From Oscillospiraceae bacterium (GTDB lineage Bacteria; Bacillota; Clostridia; Oscillospirales; UBA929): a DNA stretch of 41,473 bases. The notes beneath the pieces are model-generated. The model saw nothing but the letters and a program-made list of their open reading frames with translations. It had not been told where the DNA came from and searched no databases. The stretch is from the NCBI GenBank assembly GCA_009782215.1, contig WRKO01000022.1, forward strand, positions 1 through 41,473, read 5' to 3'. Numbering within the stretch: the stretch's first letter is position 1; each line of letters begins with the position of its first letter. The translations under genes and the position numbers were made by a program. Positions 15,758-22,546 of this stretch are shown piece after piece.

Positions 15758-15916
15758 TCATATAGCGTCCCTCGCGTCTGAATTGAAGTGTATTTCCACT
15801 TCGTAGACTACGGAGCCTATCCGCTTCCGCATAGTCAATGGGTTGCTGTTTGCGCTGCTTCCCCGTCCTGCGCCCGCAGGCGCGGAAGGGCGCAGCGTCA
15901 CGCTGCCTGTCTGCAT
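15758..15916 (-). pseudogene. C-terminally shortened tnpW
   Basis: A 52-codon frame with AAAGGGGG 10 bases before its ATG. The N-terminus is a variable P/S/A/G-rich stretch; the core MRKRIGSVVYEVEIHFNSDA aligns with the TnpW core of the neighbouring gene (KRIGSTMFTVNVRFSDTGAE). It then stops after RDAI, whereas the full-length protein continues for about 20 residues (DKIFRLIEREV-type helix). I read it as a truncated tnpW. It is transcribed from promoter B through leader B. Confidence 0.65.
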
Positions 15917-16361
15917 ATTCAGATGGCCCCCTTTCAAAAATGTTGGTTTGTGAGTTTTGGATGCCGGGTGTTTGCTTTTACGCGACCGCTTATTTTTGGG
16001 CAGGCTCCGCTCACTCGCATAATGTCGGGAACCTTTCTGTCCGCCTCCCGATTTGCCCGGGCGGTAGCGTCTCTTGCTGCAACGGCACGACAGCTCACAG
16101 CGGGATACCCGCCGCGAGGGTTTTCCGCCTGCTTCGGCGGGGAGTCTCCTTTCTGCCTCGGACTTTCACCGGCGACTATTTGAATGAGGCTGCCAGCCTC
16201 GGTGCTGTTGCGGTATCACCGCTCCTTTCCGCCCCCGGCGTGGGCATAAAAATCGCCGGACTCGATTCCCGCAATACTGCGGAACCTGTCCGGCTCGCCG
16301 TATTCAGTTGTGTCGGCGGGCAGTCTGTCAACCCCTTTCGGAGCGACCGTCTGCCCGCTGA
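15917..16361 (-). ncRNA. long structured leader B upstream of the tnpW-like gene
   Basis: About 445 bases between promoter B and the shortened tnpW are GC-rich and highly foldable: CGGGCAG/CTGCCCG (about 16317-16355), the terminator-like fold at 16248-16294, GAGGCT/AGCCTC, and CCGCC-type stems further on. A frame reading TASRTGSAVLRES then SPAIFMPTPGAERSGDTAT crosses the terminator-like fold. It resembles the frame in leader A (SRALSRTSLPVF then GSERSDADT), so the two leaders are related. A cobalamin-riboswitch-like GCCGGTGAAAGTCCG stretch was considered and not accepted. Confidence 0.5.
16248..16294 (-). terminator. attenuator-like hairpin in leader B
   Basis: GCCGGAC (minus strand, 16288-16294) pairs with GTCCGGC (16255-16261); the loop contains CCGCA-GTAT-TGCGG. 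GATTTTT follows (16248-16254). The fold lies about 70 bases into the transcript, matching the arrangement in leader A. Confidence 0.6.
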
Positions 16362-16368
16362 TGGGTTC

Positions 16369-16397
16369 AGTATAGCACATATGTTTGGCATTGTCAA
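16369..16397 (-). promoter_or_regulatory. consensus promoter of leader B
   Basis: TTGACA (16392-16397) and TATACT (16369-16374) on the minus strand with an exact 17-base spacer, the same hexamers and spacing as promoter A. Confidence 0.85.
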
Positions 16398-16527
16398 GAG
16401 CGATGCAAGCAGCTTTGAAAACCAAGCTGTGCCAAACCTTCCCCTCATATACATGGAAAATCCGAGGGGGTTTTCGGAACTCGTTTTTGAAAATTGTGAA
16501 AAGTTTTTTTCATCACCAAATGGGTAA

Positions 16528-16541
16528 GCTCAAAATTGAGC
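16528..16541. promoter_or_regulatory. 14-bp palindrome before the type III locus promoter
   Basis: GCTCAAAATTGAGC is a near-perfect palindrome 16 bases upstream of the -35 box of the antitoxin promoter. It could be an operator or a short hairpin; no regulator is linked to it. Confidence 0.3.
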
Positions 16542-16557
16542 CGTCAAAAATTTTCTA

Positions 16558-16585
16558 TTGACTTTTTTCAAAAACTGAGTATAAT
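16558..16585 (+). promoter_or_regulatory. promoter of the type III toxin-antitoxin locus
   Basis: TTGACT (16558-16563) and TATAAT (16580-16585) with a 16-base spacer. Transcription would begin just before a GTACC-GAAT-GGTAC hairpin (16592-16605) and the repeats. Confidence 0.8.
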
Positions 16586-16591
16586 GAAGAT

Positions 16592-16748
16592 GTACCGAAT
16601 GGTACACAAATGTTTCTCCGCTCATCGGTATGCGGAGTCGAAATAAGTGGCCGATTCCAAATGCTTCTCCGCTCACCGGCACGCGGAGTCTAAATAAAAT
16701 GGCCGGTTACAAATGGCTTTAAGGCTCCGTCCGACGATGGAGCCTTAA
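16592..16748 (+). ncRNA. candidate type III antitoxin RNA with two tandem 51-52 nt repeats
   Basis: Two tandem units lie at 16608-16658 and 16659-16710, each starting AAATG[TC]TTCTCCGCTCA and ending TGGCCG-TT-C; a partial third start (AAATGGC) follows. They differ at about eight positions and one indel. Each unit folds as CTCCGC/GCGGAG, and substitutions fall in the loop and not in the stem. In type III systems the repeat RNA is cut by the toxin and each unit binds and inhibits one toxin molecule. The position (promoter before, terminator and toxin gene after) is exactly that of ToxI/CptI-type antitoxins. Confidence 0.75.
16719..16748 (+). terminator. terminator between antitoxin RNA and toxin gene
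   Basis: TTAAGGCTCC (16719-16728) and GGAGCCTTAA (16739-16748) form a perfect 10-bp stem with a 10-base loop. There is no long U-run, so leaky termination fits the role known in type III loci: much antitoxin RNA, little toxin mRNA. Confidence 0.75.
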
Positions 16749-16769
16749 CCTATGAAGGACGGTACACAT

Positions 16770-17288
16770 ATGGAACAGGGGCAGTTTTGTTTTATTACGG
16801 ATGCGTTTTTCACCATCCACGACAAAGAGCATAAGCTGATGCGAAATCGGGAAACGTTTGACGGCAAAGAGCATGGTCGTCCGTGCTTCTATGCCTTTGA
16901 GGACAGGCGAACCCCGTTCATCCTCTGGTGCATCCCGGTATCATCAAAAGTTGATAAATATATGCGGATATACAATCATAAACTCGCAAAGCAACGTGAA
17001 AAGGGAATCCATAAGCCTAAATGCAGCACCATTCGCTTCGGAGATGTCATGGGCGCGAGGAAAGCGTTTTTGATTCAAAATATGTTCCCTGTTACAAAGA
17101 AGTACATCGGGGAGATATACATAAACAGGCTGACACAGGAAGCCGTCCGTATTCCGCAAAACATGGAGCGCGACATCATATTTCATGCGGATGAAATTCT
17201 CAGGCTGGTGAAGAGCGGCAACAAGCACCTTGTTTTTTCCGATATTATCAAGACTTACAATGACCTCAACACAGAATTGGAGAAATGA
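16770..17288 (+). CDS. type III toxin, ToxN/AbiQ-CptN-like endoribonuclease
   Basis: A 172-residue basic protein with the layout of ToxN/AbiQ superfamily endoribonucleases, toxins that cut their own antitoxin RNA precursor and cellular mRNAs. Family-like segments are GRPCFYAFEDRRTPFILWCI then PVSSK (about 36-60), corresponding to the core strand and P-L/V-[ST]-S-x-K turn, and GARKAFLIQNMFPVTKKYI (about 95-113), corresponding to the G-x-x-x-[IL]-x-x-NxMxPV strand. It reads closest to the CptN branch as I know it. The ATG at 16770 is chosen because AAGGA lies 10 bases upstream; an in-frame ATG at 16752 has no ribosome site. It follows the repeat RNA and terminator on the same strand. Confidence 0.75.
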   Translation: MEQGQFCFITDAFFTIHDKEHKLMRNRETFDGKEHGRPCFYAFEDRRTPFILWCIPVSSKVDKYMRIYNHKLAKQREKGIHKPKCSTIRFGDVMGARKAFLIQNMFPVTKKYIGEIYINRLTQEAVRIPQNMERDIIFHADEILRLVKSGNKHLVFSDIIKTYNDLNTELEK

Positions 17289-17297
17289 GCCAACAAA

Positions 17298-17330
17298 AAG
17301 CACGACGCCCTGTTTCGGGGCGTCATGCTT
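17298..17330 (-). terminator. intrinsic terminator for the third tnpV (bidirectional stem)
   Basis: AAGCACGACGCCC (17298-17310) pairs with GGGCGTCATGCTT (17318-17330), one mismatch. The U-rich tail (CTTTTTG) is on the minus strand, 7 bases after the tnpV stop. The stem also lies 10 bases after the toxin stop and may serve both convergent genes. Confidence 0.8.
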
Positions 17331-17336
17331 CTACAG

Positions 17337-17651
17337 TTAAGCGTATACCACTTCGTCAAGCATCATCTTCTCCGCTATGCGCCGTATCTCGGTCATGTGC
17401 GCCGCCAACGCGAGACCATCGGCGGCTTTGTCAAGCCGCGCTTGTGCAGACCGTTGGACTTCCCGAAGGTGCGGGAACAACCGCTCTGTCAACAGCAATC
17501 GGTTGTAGGTAATCGTGCGGTGTTCTTTGAGATATGACCGCCGCATGGCTCCGTACTTGGTGATTGGCTCGGGCAGTTCCCGTGGCGGCTCGTTCAAGAC
17601 GATGTTCGGCAAGAGGTAGTCGCCGTGGCGCGTGTAATCAATCAGCGCCAT
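17337..17651 (-). CDS. tnpV: TnpV-family transposon protein, third element trace
   Basis: A 104-residue TnpV-family protein: DYTRHGDYLLPNIVLNEPPR, then KYGAMRRSYLKEHRTITYNR and LLLTERLFPHLREVQ, ending MLDEVVYA. It is longer and clearly different from the tnpV at 15369-15650, so it is a paralogue from another element and not a recent duplicate. AAAGGGG lies before the ATG. It has no neighbouring recombinase or intact tnpW; the 200 bases upstream (17652-17850) hold no gene I can support. Confidence 0.8.
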   Translation of the reverse strand: MALIDYTRHGDYLLPNIVLNEPPRELPEPITKYGAMRRSYLKEHRTITYNRLLLTERLFPHLREVQRSAQARLDKAADGLALAAHMTEIRRIAEKMMLDEVVYA

Positions 17652-17811
17652 TTTTGACCCCTTTCTGCGGCGTTCTGCCGCTTGGTATGAGTAGGCGAGG
17701 GCAAGTCCTTTCCGCGAATGATCTTACGTTTACAGGGCGACTGTCGCGCTCCTGTTGCTCCGCATCATCCCCCTTTTTCCGTGCCGTTTCATTTATGCCG
17801 TAAGTGAGGCG

Positions 17812-17862
17812 GCTGTATGCTTTTTAGTAGGTGCTTGGATAGCACCCCTATCAGCATACAGC
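17812..17862 (-). terminator. nested long hairpin at the end of the membrane-protein remnant
   Basis: GCTGTATGC (17812-17820) pairs perfectly with GCATACAGC (17854-17862), and inside, TAGGTGCT (17828-17835) pairs with AGCACCCCTA (17841-17850) with a small bulge. It overlaps the last codons of the minus-strand remnant and probably ends its transcription, although no U-run follows. Confidence 0.45.
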
Positions 17863-18213
17863 GTCTTCAATCACTTTTTTTCCATACAACCCTTTTTCAA
17901 AGGAGATGAAATGGATATCATGCTTGGACACGTCGGAAATTCTTGTGTATTCAACTTCGAAGGGTTGCCCCTTGCATGTTACGCCATATAGACCTTCTTC
18001 ACAGACACATATAAACGACCGTGAAGCTTTAACTCTTTTAAGAAAAGAAGGAAGGCCTATTAGCGATACAAAGCCAAACAATAGTGCTGCATTTCTATAT
18101 GTTCCCCTATCAGAAGACCACGGGTGTGTGTTGAAGAAATTGTAAGCACAGACGATTGCAATAATAATACATATAATAGACCCAAAAAAAGCCGTCCGGG
18201 GAAGACGGCTTGC
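17851..18213 (-). pseudogene. 5'-truncated membrane protein with PH-like domain
   Basis: The frame encodes two membrane segments (FFGSIICIIIAIVCAYNFF and AALLFGFVSLIGL) and then a short soluble part, SRSFICVCEEGLYGVTCKG and VEYTRISDV, that resembles the bacterial PH-like domain of small membrane proteins. I find no ATG, GTG or suitably placed TTG in frame before the first membrane segment; the frame runs straight into a terminator hairpin and a promoter. It is probably a remnant that lost its start, or a gene with an unusual start codon. It lies directly downstream of the promoter-attenuator unit at 18184-18276. Confidence 0.45.
18184..18211 (-). terminator. intrinsic terminator after the activase operon, with alternative pairing
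   Basis: AAGCCGTC (minus strand, 18204-18211) pairs with GACGGCTT (18189-18196), followed by seven U residues. A second stem just upstream, CGGCTTGTGC (18223-18232) with GCGCAAGCCG (18206-18215), uses the same AAGCCG bases and would exclude the terminator. Confidence 0.85.
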
Positions 18214-18247
18214 GCGGTTTTGGCACAAGCCGACTCCAAGCGTGCTG

Positions 18248-18276
18248 ATTATATGCCATACGGCGCGGCATGTCAA
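18248..18276 (-). promoter_or_regulatory. perfect consensus promoter at the end of the activase gene
   Basis: TTGACA (18271-18276) and TATAAT (18248-18253) on the minus strand with exactly 17 bases between. The -35 box overlaps the stop codon of the activase-type gene. The transcript would meet the terminator after about 55 bases. Confidence 0.85.
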
Positions 18277-21200
18277 GGGTTTTTTGAAAATTGTTCGTAG
18301 AAGGCGGGGTTTTGGCCGGCGGCCGAGAGCATGAGCTTGATGCGGTTGAGCTGGTTGACCTCCGACGCGCCGGGGTCGTAGTCGATGGGGACGATGTTGC
18401 TTTGCGGGAACATTTCCCGCAGCTTGCGGATCATCCCCTTGCCGGTGACATGGTTGGGCAGGCAGGCGAACGGCTGGGCGCAGATGATATTGGGGACGCC
18501 CCGCTCAATCAGCTCCACCATCTCCGCCGTCAGCAGCCAGCCCTCGCCGCACTGGTTGGCGACCGACAGGACGCCCTCGGCCTTTTCGGCAAGCTCATAG
18601 ATCGAAGCCTCGGCTTCAAGCCGCGCCGAGCCGCGCAGCTTTTTCTTGATGGTGTTTTCATAGCGGTTTACCAGCCGGACGGCCAGCTTCATCACGGCGG
18701 CTTTGACGCCCGACGTGCCTAAAAGCCGATGGCTGACGACGACGTTGAGGAAGGTGTACTGGAAAAACCCTACCAAGCCCGGGATGACCGCCTCAAAGCC
18801 CTCGCGCTCGATGACGGCGACGGCGTTGTTGTTGGCGTCGGGGTGGAACTTGACCAAGATCTCGCCCACCAAGCCCACGCAGGGTTTGCGCGGGATGTCC
18901 CGCAGCGGCAGCGCCTCGAAATCTTTGATGATACGCCCCGCCGTTTTTGAGAGGCTCAGGCGCCCTTTGCGCCGGAAGGTCTCCGAGCAGGCGGCCAGCC
19001 ATTTGCGGCAGAGCGCGTCCGCGCTCCCGGGCGTCTCCTCATACGGGCGAGTTCGCAGCAGCGCGTTTTGCAGCAGGTCTCCTAAAACAAACGCTTTCAG
19101 CGCGCTGTCAATCATCCGCAGCGTCCACACAATCCCGGAATTTTTCTCAATGCCGCCCACGCTCAGCGCCGCCACCGTCACCTGTCCCAGCCCCGCTTCC
19201 CGCAGAGCGCGGCGCAGCAGCGCCACGTAGTTGGTGGCGCGGCACCCCCCGCCCGTCTGCGTGAGGAAAATCGAGGTGTTGTCCGGGTCATACCGCCCCG
19301 ACAGCATGGCCCGCATCAGTTGTCCCACCACCACGATGGTCGGGTAGCAGGCGTCGTTGTTGACAAAGCGCAGGCCCGTTTCAACGTCGGCGTGGCTTAC
19401 CGTCTTGAGGATGTGAAAATTATAGCCGCAGCGGCGGAAAAGCGCTTCCAGCAGCTCAAAATGCACCGGCGACATCTGCGGTGCCAAAACGGTGTGCCGC
19501 TTTTTCATCTCCTGCGTAAACTCCCCGCGCCGGTAGGTATAGTCGCTTGAGCTTGGGCGGGCGGACGGCCCGCTTTGAAGGGCGGCGGCCAGCGAACGGA
19601 TGCGGATGCGCGCCGCGCCGAGGGAGTTGATTTCGTCTATCTTCAGCGCGGTGTAAATCTTTCCCGAGGCGGCCAAAATCTCCTGCACCTGCTCGCAGGT
19701 CACGGCGTCCAGCCCGCAGCCGAACGAATTGAGCTGCACCGTTTGCAGATTGGGATGCGCCCCGGCGTACGCCGCCGCGTCATACAGGCGGGTATGGTAC
19801 ATCCACTGGTCGAAGACGCGCAGGGGCCGCTTGGCCGGCGCGAGACGGGAGACGGAATCCTCGGTCAGCACGGCAAAGCCCAGCGAGGCAATCATGCCCG
19901 GCAGCCCGTGGTGGATTTCCGGGTCGGCGTGGTAAGGCCGCCCGGCAAGCACCACGCCCGTCTTCCCCGTCTCCTCCAGCCATTTCACCGTCTCCCGGCC
20001 CCGCCGCGCCATATATGCCTGAAAAGCGTCCATTTCGCGAAAGCCCGCGTCGAGGGCGCGCTTGACTTTGTCTCGGGGGATATTCCACCCCGCCAGCGTT
20101 TCGGTCAGCGTTTGGGCCATTTTGCCTCTGTGCGCGAGGGAGAGGAAGGGTTTCAGCAGGCGTATCCCTTTTTGCTCCAGTTCATCCATGTTCGCGCCGA
20201 TAACCTCGGGATAGGACTGGACGATGGGGCAGTTGTAATGGTTGCTTGCCGCCGCGTTTTCCTTGCGCTCATAGGTGACGCAGGGGTAGAAGATTGTTTT
20301 GACGCCCCGGTGTATCAGGTCGCGGATATGCCCGTGGGCCAGCTTGGCGGGGTAGCAGAGGCTTTCGGAGGGGATGGTGGCCATCCCTTCCTCAAACAGC
20401 GTATGGTCGCTCCCGCGCGAGAGGACGACGGAAAAGCCCAGCGTTGTCAAAAACGTGTGCCAGAGCGGATAGTTTTCATACATATTCAGCGCGCGGGGCA
20501 GGCCGATGCTGCCGTTCGGCGCCGTTTCGGGGTCAAGGGATTGGTAAGCGAAGAGCCGCTCATATTTTTCGTCCGCCAAATTGGGCAGGCTTTCCCCGGA
20601 CACCCGCCGCGGGCCGCGCCCGACGCCCCCGCCTTTTTCACAGCGGAAGCCGCTGACCAGACGCCGCCCCCCGGAAAAGGACGAGACGGTCAGCTTGCAG
20701 GCGTTGGGACAGGCGGCGCAGGAGGTTTGCGTCACCTTCTCCGGCTGTATCTCCTCCAAATGCCCGGCGGCTATCACCGATGAGCGCGTCCCGTCCGTAT
20801 GGCGGTCGGCGGCCATCAGCGCCGCGCCGTACGCGCCCATCAGCCCCGCGACGTCGGGACGCGTCACGTTTGTCCCGGCCGTTATTTCAAAGCAGCGAAG
20901 GATGGCGTCGTTGTGAAACGTGCCGCCTTGAACCAGAATGGTTTTGCCCATCTGCTCGGGCGATTGGAGCTTGATGACCTTAAACAGCGCGTTGCGCACC
21001 ACCGAATACGACAGCCCGCAGGAGATATCGCCGACGCTCGCGCCCTCCTTCTGCGCCTGCTTGACGCGGGAGTTCATAAACACGGTGCAGCGGGTTCCCA
21101 AATCCACCGGGTTTTCCGCGTCCAGCGCGCGGGCGGCAAAATCAGACACGCTCAGCCCCAGCGCCTCGGCAAAGGTTTGGATAAACGAGCCGCAGCCGGA

Positions 21201-22535
21201 GGAACAGGCTTCGTTGAGCAGCACCGAATCCAGCAGACCGTTGCGGATGCGGAGACACTTCATGTCCTGCCCGCCGATATCGAGGATGAAGTCCACATCG
21301 GGCGCGAACGCGCGCGCGGCGCGGGCATGGCAGACCGTCTCAATCTCTCCGCAATCGGCGCGCAGGGCTGTTTGGAGAAGCTGTTCGCCGTATCCGGTCA
21401 CGGTCACGCCGCCGATATAGGCGCTGGGCGGCAAGCGCCCGTATATCTCGCGCAGGGCTTCGGCGGCGCGGGGCAGGGGCGCTCCCTCGTTTTTGGAGTA
21501 GTATGTATACAGAATCCGCCCGTCCCGCCCGGTCAGCACCGCCTTGATGGTGGTGCTTCCCGCGTCAACGCCCAGAAAGCACGCGCCTTCGGCGTGGCTG
21601 ATGTCGCCGCGCGGCGCTTTGGCCCGGCCGTGCCGCTCGCGGAAGGCGCGCAGCTCTTCCTTAGAGGCGAAAAGCGGCGCCAGCCGGGGGATATCGGCGT
21701 CAATCGCTCCGGCGCCCCGGAGACGTTCCGGCAGCTCGGACAGGGACATCGCGTCTCCCTCCGCGCCCAGCGCGGCGCCCAGCGCGATAAACACTTCGCC
21801 GTGGCCCGGCGTGACAAACTCGCAGCCGCCGTCCTTCAGCGTCCGCTCAAACGCGGCGCGCAGCTCCGACATATACGCCAGCGGCCCGCCGAGGAACACA
21901 ACCCGCCCCTTGACGGGCTGTCCGCACGCCAGTCCGGCGATGGTCTGGTTGACGACCGCCTGAAGCACCGAAGCGGCGAGGTCGCCGTGCGGCGCGCCTT
22001 CGTTGAGCAGCGGCTGCATGTCGGTCTTGGCGAAGACGCCGCAGCGGGAGGCGATGGAATAGAGCGATGTATAGTCCTTCGCCAGCTCGTTCAGCCCGGC
22101 GGCGTCGGTTTGCAGAAGCGCCGCCATCTGGTCGATGAACGCGCCCGTGCCGCCGGCGCAGGTGCCGTTCATCCGCTGGCTGACTTGCGGCTTGAGGAAG
22201 GTGATTTTCGCGTCCTCGCCGCCCAGCTCTATAACCACGTCCGCGCCGGGGACAAAGCGGCGCACGGCAAGCGTCCCGGCGGCCACTTCCTGCACAAAGG
22301 GCAGGCGGAGCGCCGCCGAGGCTCCCAGCCCCGCCGAGCCGGTCATCCGCACGGCGGCGCGCACCCCCGGCAAATCCTCCGCGATTTCGTCAAAGAGCAG
22401 GGACATTTCCCGTGAAATATCGCTGCGGTGGCGGCGGTAGCGGCTGTACAGAACGGCGTCGCCGCCGTCAAGCAGCACGGCCTTGATGGTCGTACTGCCA
22501 ATGTCTATCCCCAAGCGGTATGTGTTTTCATTCAT
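18273..22535 (-). CDS. giant 2-hydroxyacyl-CoA dehydratase activase-related protein
   Basis: A 1420-residue protein with the fused layout of clostridial dehydratase-activase-like proteins. Two BcrAD/BadFG-type ASKHA ATPase domains stand in tandem (about 7-260, starting RLGIDIGSTTIKAV; about 319-590, starting CFLGVDAGSTTIKAV). Their Fe-S cysteines are in GTCAGGTGAF and ASRCGVF, and again in ACSSGCGSF and GTRCTVF. A Cys cluster (CAACPNAC, then GFRCEKGGG) follows, then a DUF2229 region and a C-terminal part like the HgdB/dehydratase subunit (CYPTIVVVGQLMRAML). Activases feed high-energy electrons from ferredoxin or flavodoxin into radical dehydratases; the substrate of this fused type is not known. 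It ends the rnf transcription unit, 11 bases after the preceding gene. Confidence 0.85.
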   Translation of the reverse strand: MNENTYRLGIDIGSTTIKAVLLDGGDAVLYSRYRRHRSDISREMSLLFDEIAEDLPGVRAAVRMTGSAGLGASAALRLPFVQEVAAGTLAVRRFVPGADVVIELGGEDAKITFLKPQVSQRMNGTCAGGTGAFIDQMAALLQTDAAGLNELAKDYTSLYSIASRCGVFAKTDMQPLLNEGAPHGDLAASVLQAVVNQTIAGLACGQPVKGRVVFLGGPLAYMSELRAAFERTLKDGGCEFVTPGHGEVFIALGAALGAEGDAMSLSELPERLRGAGAIDADIPRLAPLFASKEELRAFRERHGRAKAPRGDISHAEGACFLGVDAGSTTIKAVLTGRDGRILYTYYSKNEGAPLPRAAEALREIYGRLPPSAYIGGVTVTGYGEQLLQTALRADCGEIETVCHARAARAFAPDVDFILDIGGQDMKCLRIRNGLLDSVLLNEACSSGCGSFIQTFAEALGLSVSDFAARALDAENPVDLGTRCTVFMNSRVKQAQKEGASVGDISCGLSYSVVRNALFKVIKLQSPEQMGKTILVQGGTFHNDAILRCFEITAGTNVTRPDVAGLMGAYGAALMAADRHTDGTRSSVIAAGHLEEIQPEKVTQTSCAACPNACKLTVSSFSGGRRLVSGFRCEKGGGVGRGPRRVSGESLPNLADEKYERLFAYQSLDPETAPNGSIGLPRALNMYENYPLWHTFLTTLGFSVVLSRGSDHTLFEEGMATIPSESLCYPAKLAHGHIRDLIHRGVKTIFYPCVTYERKENAAASNHYNCPIVQSYPEVIGANMDELEQKGIRLLKPFLSLAHRGKMAQTLTETLAGWNIPRDKVKRALDAGFREMDAFQAYMARRGRETVKWLEETGKTGVVLAGRPYHADPEIHHGLPGMIASLGFAVLTEDSVSRLAPAKRPLRVFDQWMYHTRLYDAAAYAGAHPNLQTVQLNSFGCGLDAVTCEQVQEILAASGKIYTALKIDEINSLGAARIRIRSLAAALQSGPSARPSSSDYTYRRGEFTQEMKKRHTVLAPQMSPVHFELLEALFRRCGYNFHILKTVSHADVETGLRFVNNDACYPTIVVVGQLMRAMLSGRYDPDNTSIFLTQTGGGCRATNYVALLRRALREAGLGQVTVAALSVGGIEKNSGIVWTLRMIDSALKAFVLGDLLQNALLRTRPYEETPGSADALCRKWLAACSETFRRKGRLSLSKTAGRIIKDFEALPLRDIPRKPCVGLVGEILVKFHPDANNNAVAVIEREGFEAVIPGLVGFFQYTFLNVVVSHRLLGTSGVKAAVMKLAVRLVNRYENTIKKKLRGSARLEAEASIYELAEKAEGVLSVANQCGEGWLLTAEMVELIERGVPNIICAQPFACLPNHVTGKGMIRKLREMFPQSNIVPIDYDPGASEVNQLNRIKLMLSAAGQNPAFYEQFSKNP

Positions 22536-22546
22536 TGTTATCTTTC

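Larger units (their letters stand above)
15346..16397 (-). mobile_element. second Tn4451-like leader-tnpW-tnpV module
   Basis: Promoter B, leader B, a shortened tnpW and a tnpV gene lie in tandem upstream of the first module, without a recombinase of their own. This suggests a decayed or nested element, or a region shared by recombination between related elements. Confidence 0.5.

Noticed and set aside
16140..16180. Cobalamin-riboswitch-like stretch in leader B
   Set aside because: GCCGGTGAAAGTCCG recalls part of the consensus, but the other conserved boxes and a B12-related gene are missing.
15838..16527. Plus-strand frame of 229 codons
   Set aside because: Lies over the minus-strand leader B and promoter B; no ribosome site and no coding character.
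16608..16710. Tandem repeats as a CRISPR array
   Set aside because: Units follow each other directly with no unique spacers and are 51-52 bp long; the context is that of a type III antitoxin.
18213..18276. TTG start at 18276 for the membrane-protein frame
   Set aside because: That TTG is part of the TTGACA box of a consensus promoter, and the frame then crosses a terminator; initiation there is implausible.
20799..22415. Long plus-strand frame of 538 codons
   Set aside because: It is wholly antisense to the activase gene, whose domains are clear; arginine/alanine/glycine-rich composition is typical of a shadow frame in GC-rich DNA.
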